A stretch of DNA of 64,000 bases from Lacticaseibacillus suilingensis (GTDB lineage: Bacteria; Bacillota; Bacilli; Lactobacillales; Lactobacillaceae). Positions 26,201 to 33,529 of this stretch are shown here, piece after piece (positions within the stretch are counted from its first letter, which is position 1; each line of letters starts with the position of its first letter). The translations under genes and the position numbers were made by a program. A model generated the notes under the pieces. It was not told the DNA's origin, did not search any database, and saw only the letters and a program-made list of their open reading frames with translations. The DNA lies in assembly GCF_016861845.1 (NCBI RefSeq), contig NZ_BOLV01000004.1, positions 1 to 64,000 on the forward strand, in the 5' to 3' direction.

Positions 26201-27586
26201 ACCGATGATGCAGGCAAAGAAATTCCAGTCGGTACTGTCCCAGCGCCAAAGGACGGCGTAAATGGCACAAACGCGCAGACCCCGCAAGTTAAGTTAGCTG
26301 ATAACGGTGATGGTACCAAGAGCTACATCTTCTACACCACCGATAATGAAGGCAAAGAAACTGTGGTCGGTACTGTTCCAGCGCCAAAGGATGGTGTTAA
26401 CGGCGCAGATGGCCAAACTCCGCAGGTCAAGTTAGTTGATAACGGCGACGGCACTAAGAGCTACGTTTTCTTCACCACAGACAAAGACGGTAACGAAACA
26501 ACCGTTAGCACCATTCCAGCACCAAAAGACGGTGCAGCAGGTGCCAATGGTAAAGACGGTCAAACGCCGCAAGTGAAGTTGGTTACCAATTCTGATGGCT
26601 CTAAGTCCTATGTTTTCTACACCACTAATCCTGATGGCAGTGAAAATACTATCAGTACCGTTGCTGCTCCTGCTGACGGCAAAGACGGCGTCGATGGTAA
26701 GGATGGCAAAGATGGTGTCAACGGTACTAATGGTATCAACGGTACAAATGGTACTAACGGTACTAACGGGACCAATGGTATCAACGGTACAAATGGCACC
26801 GATGGTAAAGATGGCAAAGACGGCAAGGATGGCGTCAATGGTCTGAACGGCCAAGACGGCAAAGATGGCGTTGACGGCAAAGACGGTGCCGATGGCAAAG
26901 ATGGCGCTGATGGTAAAGACGGAGCCGATGGAAAAGACGGCGCAGACGGTAAAGATGGTCTGAACGGTCTCAATGGTCTCAACGGCTTGAACGGTCTTAA
27001 CGGTAAGGACGGTAAAGACGGCAAGGATGGCGTCGACGGCCTTAACGGTAAGGACGGCAAAGACGGTGTCGATGGTAAAGATGGCCTTAACGGCAAAGAC
27101 GGTAAGGACGGCGTCGATGGCAAAGATGGCAAGGACGGCATTGACGGCAAAGATGGCAGCCTCGACGTTGACTGGGGTGGCAATCCAACCGTTACCACCA
27201 ACAACACGACTGGCAGCCACAGTAACACCACCGGTACCGATGGCGGCGTCACCAATGGTCAACCAACCACGCCGATCAGTTACAATGGTCATACTGGGGT
27301 AACCACGAGCTTGACCAACGGCGACGGCTCCAAGCTGACCAATGGCTCGAACCTGGTCGCTTACACTGGCACTATCGGTACGTCGACGCTGGGTAATGCG
27401 GCGAAGACAGCAACTACGGCGACGGCCACTACTGGCTCGACCAGCACGTTGCCACAAACGGGCGATGCTGGGGCCGATATGGGTCTGGCGATGTTCGGCG
27501 CCGGCTTGACCGCGATGGCCGCGATTTCCGCCTTTGGGGCGACGAGCCGCAAGCGGCGTGAAGACGACTACAGCGATTTGTACTAA
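23282..27586 (+). CDS. LPxTG-anchored adhesin with MUB-like domains, six long repeats and a collagen-like stalk
   Basis: A 1434-aa surface protein. The N-terminus has a KxYKxGKxW-type signal (EHFRLYKSGKLWVFAG) cut near VSAA. An Ala/Thr-rich spacer and a coiled helical region (about 110-215) follow, then an adhesin head and MUB/MucBP-like modules to about 865 (for example TVNIHYVYKNVDGSELQKT). Residues 869-1132 are six ~43-49-residue repeats of the form PQVKLVDNGDGTKSYLFYTT. Residues 1133-1291 are 53 unbroken Gly-X-(Asp/Asn) triplets. LPQTG is at 1390-1394, followed by a hydrophobic helix and RKRRED, the sortase A sorting signal. The ATG has GTGGAGGAG. A glycosyltransferase gene follows after 22 bp. 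Confidence 0.95.
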   Translation: MSKETNEARSRMMQATFERKEHFRLYKSGKLWVFAGIFALSTAIGLSQTNDVSAATTDQAPVATNTDKNNQASTVALQSAPAQSAASTAAPAGKTVTTAAKSATAAPAPAPAAADDTTAQDTTGTDNYAQSQKDLQDAANAANDAGLTVTKDPDATVDTTSDNVQADAQKVADSTADTIAQLQAATEKQKADNKAYEDSIATRQNALSGKAFDPLGNFTDDQVKGLLGDDIQNITVVHENVPAVAANDAAKQAETDGGSLEAGAQWIYKNSMVDAKTGRHVDLIETITDAQAIDPTSPMILQNTYTGEDGVGTNKHTSYNIKSITYNYQYVDSETGNPVSLDAFYDVTNLFTATLTFDNGDANANLYGPSVEASEDGDKQVFSIPVDNDQLTNDGYSSEVFVLQKNSQGTTFTVQSSNPKPTAPKFTTLGGISILKPIAPKTIEDPSTYPASYQLTNLKVATQYTVNYIGGPDGDTSVSKPVVWTSSTAADGTVTYTPDVNSVATATPSIDGYKADADTAFTQTLTATTDVPTDKTATVNYTKNADPASLTVTIVDDTTGEVAKTTEVDGNVGEAATKSISDTGFGGFELSDEQPDAAKFNATIDGSTITVNPNVTFTSDDSDNITVHVQHIINHIGTPTDPNDGNYAATHRTFTVDVTGVAPDGVTADVTPTNGQQSFVITRSMDFDEATSKVTFSEWQPAENAPQTITAAALDGYTPSVATIDATTLAAKLNAYTADPANVANTYTDTITYKQAATDQTVNIHYVYKNVDGSELQKTITLTGKSGDTYKFDIPATIAGPNDDAGAKLDDDNGKLDTTTLYYYATADLNGGQYNSLADDSATDGQFGTTGQDVWVMYVAAQKAASFTPSVKLVTGDDGSKNYVFYVTGDDGKETEVGTVPAPKDGTNAQTPQVKLIDNADGTKSYLFYTTDDAGKEIPVGTVPAPKDGTNAQTPQVKLVDNGDGTKSYLFYTTDDAGKEIPVGTVPAPKDGVNGTNAQTPQVKLADNGDGTKSYIFYTTDNEGKETVVGTVPAPKDGVNGADGQTPQVKLVDNGDGTKSYVFFTTDKDGNETTVSTIPAPKDGAAGANGKDGQTPQVKLVTNSDGSKSYVFYTTNPDGSENTISTVAAPADGKDGVDGKDGKDGVNGTNGINGTNGTNGTNGTNGINGTNGTDGKDGKDGKDGVNGLNGQDGKDGVDGKDGADGKDGADGKDGADGKDGADGKDGLNGLNGLNGLNGLNGKDGKDGKDGVDGLNGKDGKDGVDGKDGLNGKDGKDGVDGKDGKDGIDGKDGSLDVDWGGNPTVTTNNTTGSHSNTTGTDGGVTNGQPTTPISYNGHTGVTTSLTNGDGSKLTNGSNLVAYTGTIGTSTLGNAAKTATTATATTGSTSTLPQTGDAGADMGLAMFGAGLTAMAAISAFGATSRKRREDDYSDLY
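25886..26677 (+). repeat. six tandem repeats in the adhesin gene
   Basis: Six in-frame copies of a 43-49-codon unit starting P-(S/Q)-V-K-L and ending A-P-(K/A)-D-G plus a linker. The second and third copies are nearly identical at DNA level, a sign of recent duplication. Linkers between copies lengthen toward the collagen-like block. Confidence 0.85.
26678..27154 (+). repeat. collagen-like Gly-X-(Asp/Asn) triplet block, 53 triplets
   Basis: 477 bp coding for uninterrupted Gly-X-Y triplets in which Y is always Asp or Asn and X is mostly Lys, Val, Ala, Thr, Leu or Ile. Sub-blocks are visible: GTN/GIN repeats at first, GKD-GAD pairs in the middle, five GLN in a row, then GKD/GVD. No proline occurs. 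Confidence 0.92.
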
Positions 27587-27607
27587 ACAAGTTAGTGGAG
27601 GTAAGGC

Positions 27608-28576
27608 ATGAGCGTTCAATTAAGTATCATTTTGCCAGTTGATAATGCACCCCTAAGTGAGTTGATGATGCCCCTGGCGTCGCTTAACAATCAGTTGGGG
27701 CTGATGGGTAATCAGGTGGAAATTCTGTTGGTGGACAACGGTGAATTTCACCTCGACCTGCCGGCACAGTTAAATCTGTTTGTTCAGCTCACGGTGCGCA
27801 CGATCACGCCAGATCAAGTGTGCGGTCGTATGGCCGCCTTTGAGGCCGGCGTGAAGGCAGCCAAAGGTGAGTACATCATGCTACTGGATGCGAACAATCA
27901 GCTTTACCATCCGTTCACACTGCAAAATCTGTTTGGACTGCAAGCGAAGCATCCTGATGCCGATATCATCGGCGGCGCGACGTTGCTGCAAGGATTGACC
28001 AAGGACCGGCAGCCCGTTTATCGGGCCGGCCGCAGCCAGACCTCGCTGCATGGGCTGATGATCAGGCGCGCACTGTTGATGTCAGAGCAGGTGCAATTCG
28101 ATGATCAATACGGCGAGTACAGTGAAGAATTCACGGCCCGCCTGGTGCGCCAAGCGGCTGGCGGAGTGGTCGAAGGCGAAGATATCGCCTGCGTCATTTT
28201 CAGCAGTCGCACGCATGCCATCACGGGTCAGAAGCCGCAGATCAACGAGCAGTGGGTCTTGATGATGGCTGGGTATTTAGCGCAGCTGCGGGCCACTTCT
28301 GAGCGGTTCGACACGGAATATGCGAAATTCATCGTCCGGTTCTACAGCCAAGTGCTGCAGGTGCCGGCGGCGAGTCGCATGCCGCTGACTACCGCCGTGG
28401 CGCAAATCGTCAAGACGCATGCCGACAGATGGCCAGCCGTTCAGCAGTTTGTTGCTGGCGTGAAGCTAACCGATAAACATGCACAAGCGCCATGGGTCGC
28501 GGCGCCGGCATCATTTGCCAATTACCTCGACCAACTGACGCGAATTGCAGGCGTTGCAATAAGAAAGAGGGGGTAA
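27608..28576 (+). CDS. GT2-like glycosyltransferase next to the adhesin
   Basis: A 322-aa soluble protein with a family 2 (GT-A) fold start: QLSIILPVDNAPLSELMMPL, then a second strand EILLVDNGEF and CGRMAAFEAGVKAAKGEYIMLLDANNQLYHP. The last stretch stands where GT2 enzymes have the DxD metal site, but here it reads Asp-Ala-Asn, and the first-strand YNxx is Asp-Asn-Ala, so it is a diverged member and metal binding is uncertain. It begins 22 bp after the adhesin stop with GTGGAGG, and the next gene starts 3 bp after its end. Placement suggests it glycosylates the adhesin before export. No membrane segment is seen. Confidence 0.75.
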   Translation: MSVQLSIILPVDNAPLSELMMPLASLNNQLGLMGNQVEILLVDNGEFHLDLPAQLNLFVQLTVRTITPDQVCGRMAAFEAGVKAAKGEYIMLLDANNQLYHPFTLQNLFGLQAKHPDADIIGGATLLQGLTKDRQPVYRAGRSQTSLHGLMIRRALLMSEQVQFDDQYGEYSEEFTARLVRQAAGGVVEGEDIACVIFSSRTHAITGQKPQINEQWVLMMAGYLAQLRATSERFDTEYAKFIVRFYSQVLQVPAASRMPLTTAVAQIVKTHADRWPAVQQFVAGVKLTDKHAQAPWVAAPASFANYLDQLTRIAGVAIRKRG

Positions 28577-28579
28577 CTC

Positions 28580-29128
28580 GTGGCGGCACACAAAAGAGCA
28601 CCGCGGGCGATTGATTTAACCGGGCAGCATTTTGGCCGCTTGACGGTATTGCGCAGAGCTGGCATCAACGCCGCCAATGGCAATGCGCGCTGGGAGTGTC
28701 AATGTGAGTGTGGGAATTTGGCTGTGGTCGATGGCTATGGCCTGCGTAAAGGGACGACCGCGAGTTGCGGTTGTCTGCGCAAAGAACTCGCGCGTGCTCG
28801 CGCCGGTCATGACCTGTTGCCATATGTGGATCACGAGGCGAAAACGTTGCGGAATGCGGAAGGGATTTATTACAGTTCATTGGTCAAGTCCAAGCGCAAT
28901 CGTAGTGGTACGGTCGGCGTTTCCTTCGACCAGTCGCAGCAGGTCTATGTGGCTCGCTTGCGGTTTCATGGCGAACTGGTGCTGAATAAATCGTCCCATT
29001 CCAAAGCGGAGGCGATTGCCTATCGCCGCGAAGCAGAGCGCCGGTATTTCCCGCAAAAAGGCGATACCGGGTGCATGCTGCCGATGGATCATGATCACAA
29101 GTCGTCGTCCAAGCGGCGACGGTCATAA
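28580..29128 (+). CDS. zinc-ribbon plus AP2-like DNA-binding protein
   Basis: A 182-aa protein. The N-terminal part has the pattern DLTGQHFGRLTVLRR, then W-x-C-x-C-x-C-G-N and SCGCLRKEL, a Cys-rich metal-binding module common in phage and homing-endonuclease-like proteins. Residues about 108-155 (RNRSGTVGVSFDQSQQVY, followed by SKAEAIAYRREAERRYF) look like an AP2/integrase-type three-strand DNA-binding fold. No nuclease HNH motif is evident. GTG start with AAAGAGGGGG. Although its relatives are often mobile, here it is the third gene of the adhesin operon, so a regulatory role is possible. The tail is basic (KSSSKRRRS). Confidence 0.75.
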   Translation: MAAHKRAPRAIDLTGQHFGRLTVLRRAGINAANGNARWECQCECGNLAVVDGYGLRKGTTASCGCLRKELARARAGHDLLPYVDHEAKTLRNAEGIYYSSLVKSKRNRSGTVGVSFDQSQQVYVARLRFHGELVLNKSSHSKAEAIAYRREAERRYFPQKGDTGCMLPMDHDHKSSSKRRRS

Positions 29129-29152
29129 CGCCAACGCGATTGGCGGGTAAAA

Positions 29153-29189
29153 GAGCGACTGTTGGTCAACCGACCGGCAGTCGCTTTTT
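29153..29189 (+). terminator. terminator of the adhesin operon
   Basis: AGCGACTGTTGGTC pairs with GACCGGCAGTCGCT (14 bp with G-U pairs) and is followed by TTTTT. It lies 25 bp after the AP2-like gene. Confidence 0.88.
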
Positions 29190-29258
29190 GCTGTTTAGCG
29201 GCTATTGCTGCTGGATGGTACAATAATCCCAGATGAACTTCAGGTGGAGGCAAAGCAG

Positions 29259-29795
29259 ATGACCAAAGACCGGGTAACGGCATTTATTGACGCGGTACTA
29301 GCGATTGTGATGACCATTCTAGTCTTGGAGCTGAAGGCCCCAGCGCAGGTGTCCTGGGCTGGCTTCTGGGCGCTGCGGGATCAATTCGTGGCGTATGCCA
29401 TCAGCTTCTTCTGGATCGGTACGATGTGGGTGGGGATGCATAACTCCTGGCACAAGGTCCGCACCATTTCGAAAACGACGCCGTGGCTCGCCATCGTTTT
29501 GCTGTTCTTCAGTTCGTTGTTTCCGTATGTGACCAAGATTGTGGCGGATAACTTCATGAATGTGGGTGCGCAAGCCTTGTATGGGGTCGTGGTGCTGGCG
29601 GTGACTGTGGCTAACTTGTTCCTGTATCGGTCGGTGCTCGGTAAGGCGCGGCGGACGCAGTTACTGAGCTGGGATATTCTGGTCAAAGTGATTGCGCTAC
29701 TATTAACCCCACTTTATCCGCCAATCATGGCGATAGTGACACTGCTGGCCGGGGTTTTCTGGGTCTGGGAAAGTCTGCGCGGCGCGACCGCATGA
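29259..29795 (+). CDS. second TMEM175/DUF1211-family membrane protein
   Basis: A 178-aa protein with about five hydrophobic segments and the family motif R-x-x-x-F-x-D at residues 5-11 (RVTAFIDAVLAIVMTILV), with Ile in place of the usual Ser/Thr. The first ~60 residues align well by eye with the protein at 2286-2876 (IVMTIxxLExKxPxxxSWxG). ATG 29259 follows GGTGGAGG; an upstream frame start at 29205 has no such site. Putative potassium-channel function is inferred from the family, and the altered motif could change gating or selectivity. It stands alone between two terminators. Confidence 0.83.
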   Translation: MTKDRVTAFIDAVLAIVMTILVLELKAPAQVSWAGFWALRDQFVAYAISFFWIGTMWVGMHNSWHKVRTISKTTPWLAIVLLFFSSLFPYVTKIVADNFMNVGAQALYGVVVLAVTVANLFLYRSVLGKARRTQLLSWDILVKVIALLLTPLYPPIMAIVTLLAGVFWVWESLRGATA

Positions 29796-29835
29796 AAAAT
29801 GGGTCTACTCAAACTGAACGAGCAGACCCATTTTT
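29795..29835. terminator. bidirectional terminator
   Basis: AAAAATGGGTCTACT (29795-29809) pairs with AGCAGACCCATTTTT (29821-29835) with one mismatch. T-runs occur on both strands. It ends the TMEM175-like gene (plus) and the NmrA/MFS operon (minus). Confidence 0.85.
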
Positions 29836-29850
29836 GGTGGGGACGGGCAT

Positions 29851-30501
29851 TTAGTACACTGGCCGCGTTTGGCCTTGAGTGGCCGGATCCGCCATGCCGA
29901 TGCTGTCATTGGCGGCAAAAGTCGGATCGGCGACGATTTTCAGTACCACATCGGCGACGCTCTGCCGCGAGCCAGAGACGCCTAAGTAAGGTTCGTGGCG
30001 GGTCGTGATGGTGTAATTGACCTCATCGCGGTCATTCAGCCACGGTAGGCGCAGGGTGGTGTAAGTCAGGCCGGAGTCAGCCAGCAGCTGATCTGAGGTT
30101 TGGGCGGCTTTCAGGCCGGACGCGACTTGGCTCAGATTCCAACGCCCGAATTCGCCAGGCACCTCATTGTAGAGGCCGAGAATATTGGTGAAAATGACGC
30201 GGTCAACGTGGTGCGCCTTCATGCCGGCAATCACATTGCGAGTCGCGGCGTTATCGCGGTCATGATCCACCACCGCCACGAAGACCATGTCCTGGCCAGT
30301 CATTGCGGCGGCCACGGAGGCGGCGTTTTCGAGGTCAACGTCAATCACGGTGACGCGCGGGTTGGCGGCCAGGTCTGCGAGCCGTTCTGGCCGGCGCAGC
30401 CCAATGGTTAGATTAATCTCGGCGAAGGCTTTTTCCGTCAAGATTCGGTGTTCAACAATGCGAGCGATTTGGCCGTTAGCAGCAAGAATTAATAGATTCA
30501 T
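29851..30501 (-). CDS. NAD(P)-binding NmrA-like atypical SDR (copy 1)
   Basis: A 216-aa Rossmann protein beginning MNLLILAANGQIARIVEHRIL, where the usual GxxGxxG turn is changed to AANGQIA as in many small NmrA/YwnB-type proteins. Further signs: ADLAANPRVTVIDVDLEN, and FTNILGLYNEVPGEFGRWN, shared almost word for word with the proteins at 30513 and 51699. It is the last gene of the MFS operon, 11 bp after its paralogue. No classical Tyr-x-x-x-Lys is evident. Such proteins bind NAD(P)H as redox sensors or reduce small substrates; the function here is unknown. Confidence 0.85.
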   Translation of the reverse strand: MNLLILAANGQIARIVEHRILTEKAFAEINLTIGLRRPERLADLAANPRVTVIDVDLENAASVAAAMTGQDMVFVAVVDHDRDNAATRNVIAGMKAHHVDRVIFTNILGLYNEVPGEFGRWNLSQVASGLKAAQTSDQLLADSGLTYTTLRLPWLNDRDEVNYTITTRHEPYLGVSGSRQSVADVVLKIVADPTFAANDSIGMADPATQGQTRPVY

Positions 30502-30512
30502 GTTTTATCTCC

Positions 30513-31115
30513 TTATTTCCGATTGATACCCAGGCTGTCACGGCTACCTAATGAAGGGTCATGCGCGAGTCGCATCACTAGGTCCGCGATACTAGCACGA
30601 GCAACGTCATGGCCGCCGAAGGGTTCGCCTTTGTGGGTCACCTCATAATCAGGACTGCCGTTATCAAACCAGCCGGGCCGGATGATGGTGTAGTTCAGCG
30701 GCGAGGCCTCAATAATGTCGGCGGCGCGGCGGTATGGTGCGAGTACTGGATTGTGGTCGAGGTTGCCACCGGCGCCAACGCTGGCGGGAATTTCATTGTA
30801 AATGCCCATCGAGCTGATGAACAAGAGGCGGTCTACGCCGGCTTGCTGCATGCCGGCGACGAGCGCTTCGGCCATGGACGGCAGGTCGCCACTTAAGGCC
30901 GCGAACACGACGTCCTGATTTTGTAACGCTTGTTGTAAAGTGCTCGGGTCAGTGACACTGCCTTCAAGGATATGTTCCCGATTAGGGTTGAGGGCGTTGA
31001 TCCGGCTGGTGTGGCGCGCCATTAAAGTCAAGGCATCTTTGGTGTTTTGCAGTAAATAGTTGCGGGTGACCTGACCAATTGAGCCGGTAGCACCAATGAT
31101 TAAGATGTTTGTCAT
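30513..31115 (-). CDS. NAD(P)-binding NmrA-like atypical SDR (copy 2)
   Basis: A 200-aa protein with a clean nucleotide turn (NILIIGATGSIGQVTRNYLL), followed by the shared segment ISSMGIYNEIPASVGAGGN and a Tyr-Thr-Ile-Ile-Arg-Pro-Gly-Trp stretch typical of NmrA-like proteins. It is the third gene of the MerR-controlled operon, 18 bp after the HD-like gene, with AAAGGAG. It is clearly paralogous to the neighbours at 29851 and 51699. Likely NAD(P)H binding; substrate unknown. Confidence 0.87.
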   Translation of the reverse strand: MTNILIIGATGSIGQVTRNYLLQNTKDALTLMARHTSRINALNPNREHILEGSVTDPSTLQQALQNQDVVFAALSGDLPSMAEALVAGMQQAGVDRLLFISSMGIYNEIPASVGAGGNLDHNPVLAPYRRAADIIEASPLNYTIIRPGWFDNGSPDYEVTHKGEPFGGHDVARASIADLVMRLAHDPSLGSRDSLGINRK

Positions 31116-31133
31116 GGTAAATACTCCTTTGTT

Positions 31134-31913
31134 TTAAAAATCTGGTATGAGCTCGTATTCTTGGTGGGATGCATATAACAGGCGCAGGGCGTCGTGGTCG
31201 TGCAACGTTGCGAGGTCAACCGGGTGGCCAAACCGTAGCGTGTCCAGACGGCGGATGTCTGCCGCCCAAGCTCGCAAATGACGCTCGCGGGCAGTGAGCC
31301 GGGTTGCGGTTAGAACATGGACGAGCCGATTTGTGTCCTGGCTGCTCCAAGCTTGGCCAGCGTTGGCCAAGATGGCAGTTAAGGCGCCATTAAGCGGCCG
31401 GTGAGTGCCAGAACCGTGGCCAGCAAGAAAACGATTGAAACGCCTCAACCCAGCGCTGCCACTGAAGCTGACCTGATTATACTTAAAATCGTGCAGGTAT
31501 GCCGTTAGGAGTAACAAGTTGGTATCGCGCGGCGGCAAGTCCTTAAGGTCGGCCAGATACAAAGAAAGGTAAGCCAGGCGCTTAGCATGTGCGGCCTGAT
31601 AGTGCACAGCGCCTTGTGCGAGAGGAGCGCTGAGTAAGGCTGCCAATATCGCAATCAGCCGGCCCTCGGAGGTGTGCCGGTGAGAGGGTGATAAGCCCGT
31701 ATTTTCAAGCGTTACTTGAGGTTCGATCGTCGTTAAGAGACAATCATCGGTTTGATTGCCGGGGGCTTGATGGCTGATGAGCAACTTGACACTGTGATGG
31801 TGGTAGAGGTAAGCCGCGACTGGGGGCGAACACAGCGTCCAGTCAAGCCGAAAGTCGCCATTAGTTGCAATCACGGCGTAGTAATGAGTAGGGATAGCCA
31901 TGAGCTTCACCAT
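31134..31913 (-). CDS. HD-domain-like protein of unknown function
   Basis: A protein of about 259 aa. The N-terminal ~80 residues form a mixed beta domain (THYYAVIATNGDFRLDWTL). The central helical part has HYQAAHAKRLAYLSLYLADL followed by NLLLLTAYLHDFKYNQVSF, a spacing of His and His-Asp like metal-dependent HD phosphohydrolases, although a full set of metal ligands cannot be confirmed by eye. It begins 8 bp after the MFS gene and lacks a strong ribosome-binding site, so translation is probably coupled; starts at 31916 (GTG), 31913 or 31901 are all possible. Function is not known; it is second in the MerR-linked efflux operon. Confidence 0.65.
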   Translation of the reverse strand: MVKLMAIPTHYYAVIATNGDFRLDWTLCSPPVAAYLYHHHSVKLLISHQAPGNQTDDCLLTTIEPQVTLENTGLSPSHRHTSEGRLIAILAALLSAPLAQGAVHYQAAHAKRLAYLSLYLADLKDLPPRDTNLLLLTAYLHDFKYNQVSFSGSAGLRRFNRFLAGHGSGTHRPLNGALTAILANAGQAWSSQDTNRLVHVLTATRLTARERHLRAWAADIRRLDTLRFGHPVDLATLHDHDALRLLYASHQEYELIPDF

Positions 31914-31921
31914 CACTGTCG

Positions 31922-33262
31922 CTAGTGGGAGCGGCGCTCACCTGGGCTGATCAAAAAGATCGCGGTGAGTAGCGCTAGCAGCAATAAGCCAGCGCCAGTC
32001 AAAATGGCGTGTTGAAAGCCAGTGATGGCGTTAGTAGATTGGCCTTCAACTGCGACCAAAATTGATAAGCCAATCGAGCCCCCGATTTGGTGCATCACGT
32101 TGACTACGCCACTGGCAGCCCCCGCATCGGCGTCGCGGGTATTGGCGACGCCAGCGGCAGTGAAGGGACTCAAGGATAGCCCTTGGCCAACGCCAATCAC
32201 CGCCATCGGTAGGGCAATGCCCAACCAGTACCCGGTGGCCGGCGTGAAGCGACTGATCCAAAACATGCCTAGGCCGGTCAAGAAGATTCCAATCATCAGC
32301 AAGCCCCCGTTGCCGAGATGTGCGGTTAAACGAGCGACCTGTAAGGCAATCAAAAAGTTCACAATCGTCAAAGGGAAAAAGGCGATGCCGGCCATCAATG
32401 GGGTGAAGCCAAGCTGACTTTGCATCAGCTGTGGCGTGATAAACCAAAAGCCCAGCATCGCTCCCATGTACAGGAAGCGACCGAGGTAGGCACCGAGGCG
32501 TTGTCGCTCGTTGAAAAGACGTAGTGGCATGATGGGCTGGCGCGTATGTGCTTCTTGCGCAATAAAAAGTCCTAGTAAGATGATGGCCGCACCTAAAGTA
32601 TACAACCGCCCGACCGTACCGACGATGCTATAAACCAGGGCAATCATGCCCAATAATGACGTGAAGGTGCCAAGCCAATCTAGCTTGCCAGCTTGAATTT
32701 GATCGTGATGTAGGTGGCGAATGGATAAATAAAACATCCAAACCGCCAGCGGGACGTTGATAAAGAAACCGACCCGCCAGGTCAGCAGACTGGCGAACAC
32801 GCCGCCGATGACGAGGCTGACCGAGGCGCCGATACCGGCCATGGCGCCGTAGTAGCCGATGGCCCGCACCCGCTGCTCGCCGGTATAAGTGTCCATTAGT
32901 ATTGCCAGCGTCGTTGGGGCCAAAATCGCACTGCCAACGCCTTGAAATGCCCGGGCCGCAATGATGACGACTGCCGAATTCGCCGCGCCAACCAAGAAGG
33001 AGCCAAGGCCGAAGATGACTAGGCCGATTTGAAAGACGCGGCGGCGGCCGAATAAATCACCAGCCCGACCACCGACGAGCAGAAAGCCGCCGAAAGTGAG
33101 TGAGTAGGCGCTGGAAACCCAAGATAAAGTGCTCTGGTTGAGGTGCAGATCCTGGGCAATTTTGACGGTACCGGTGAAGATAATGGAATTATCCAGTAGA
33201 ATCATGAAGTAACTTAATAGAATGACCAGTAAGATCCAATCAAAGGGTTGTCGTTTGTGCAT
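31922..33262 (-). CDS. MFS drug:H+ antiporter, DHA2-like
   Basis: A 446-aa permease with at least twelve hydrophobic helices. It opens with ILLVILLSYFMILLDNSIIF, the D-x-x-I motif of multidrug transporters, followed by motif A in AGDLFGRRRVFQIGL and motif C-like GYYGAMAGIGASVSLVIGG. This places it with EmrB/QacA-type exporters, which expel toxic organic compounds using the proton gradient. It is the first gene of an operon with an HD-like protein and two NmrA-like proteins, and its promoter is a MerR-type one (33292-33323). ATG has CGGAGG. The exported compound is unknown. Confidence 0.92.
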   Translation of the reverse strand: MHKRQPFDWILLVILLSYFMILLDNSIIFTGTVKIAQDLHLNQSTLSWVSSAYSLTFGGFLLVGGRAGDLFGRRRVFQIGLVIFGLGSFLVGAANSAVVIIAARAFQGVGSAILAPTTLAILMDTYTGEQRVRAIGYYGAMAGIGASVSLVIGGVFASLLTWRVGFFINVPLAVWMFYLSIRHLHHDQIQAGKLDWLGTFTSLLGMIALVYSIVGTVGRLYTLGAAIILLGLFIAQEAHTRQPIMPLRLFNERQRLGAYLGRFLYMGAMLGFWFITPQLMQSQLGFTPLMAGIAFFPLTIVNFLIALQVARLTAHLGNGGLLMIGIFLTGLGMFWISRFTPATGYWLGIALPMAVIGVGQGLSLSPFTAAGVANTRDADAGAASGVVNVMHQIGGSIGLSILVAVEGQSTNAITGFQHAILTGAGLLLLALLTAIFLISPGERRSH

Positions 33263-33291
33263 ATTGGGCCTCCGTTTTTGTTGATGGATCC

Positions 33292-33323
33292 AGCATAAGG
33301 GTTAGAGTTGGTGGAAGCGCAAG
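33292..33323 (-). promoter_or_regulatory. MerR-type promoter of the MFS operon (19-bp spacer)
   Basis: On the minus strand: TTGCGC (-35), a 19-bp spacer, TATGCT (-10), the whole preceded by C. The long spacer is the hallmark of promoters twisted into shape by MerR activators. The spacer contains CACCAACTC-TAA, shared (shifted by one base) with the promoter at 36430-36461. The -10 ends 30 bp before the MFS start. Confidence 0.65.
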
Positions 33324-33465
33324 CCTTTTTTGATTTATTTTGGTTCCTGCTATCACAGGCTTTTTCATGGCCAACGCGACAACTGCTCATTCAAGTGGAA
33401 GGGACGGCCATGGTGAATGTTCTAAAATGCTGTTACACTACGGGTTAGACCTGCTGTAATTAGGC

Positions 33466-33497
33466 CTTGCCTTAGAGTGGGTATAAGGGGTTATGAT
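33466..33497 (+). promoter_or_regulatory. MerR-type promoter of the merR-like gene itself (19-bp spacer)
   Basis: TTGCCT at 33467-33472, a 19-bp spacer, TATGAT at 33492-33497. The spacer with its flanks has dyad symmetry (CCTTA ... TAAGG). The CTTGCCTTA start is identical to that of the flavodoxin-operon promoter at 36430-36461, which points to autoregulation. Confidence 0.7.
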
Positions 33498-33529
33498 AAA
33501 CACAGCGTTTTTCGAAAGGAGCGATTTGG

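Noticed and set aside
26678-27154. Possible CRISPR or DNA-level tandem array
   Set aside because: Periodicity is 9 bp and stays in frame with Gly-X-Y coding. There are no equal repeats with unique spacers.
26432-27619. Long minus-strand open frames (395 and 212 codons) across the adhesin repeats
   Set aside because: They are by-products of the strongly biased GAC/GGC/AAA triplet codons on the coding strand. They lack ribosome-binding sites and have low-complexity products.
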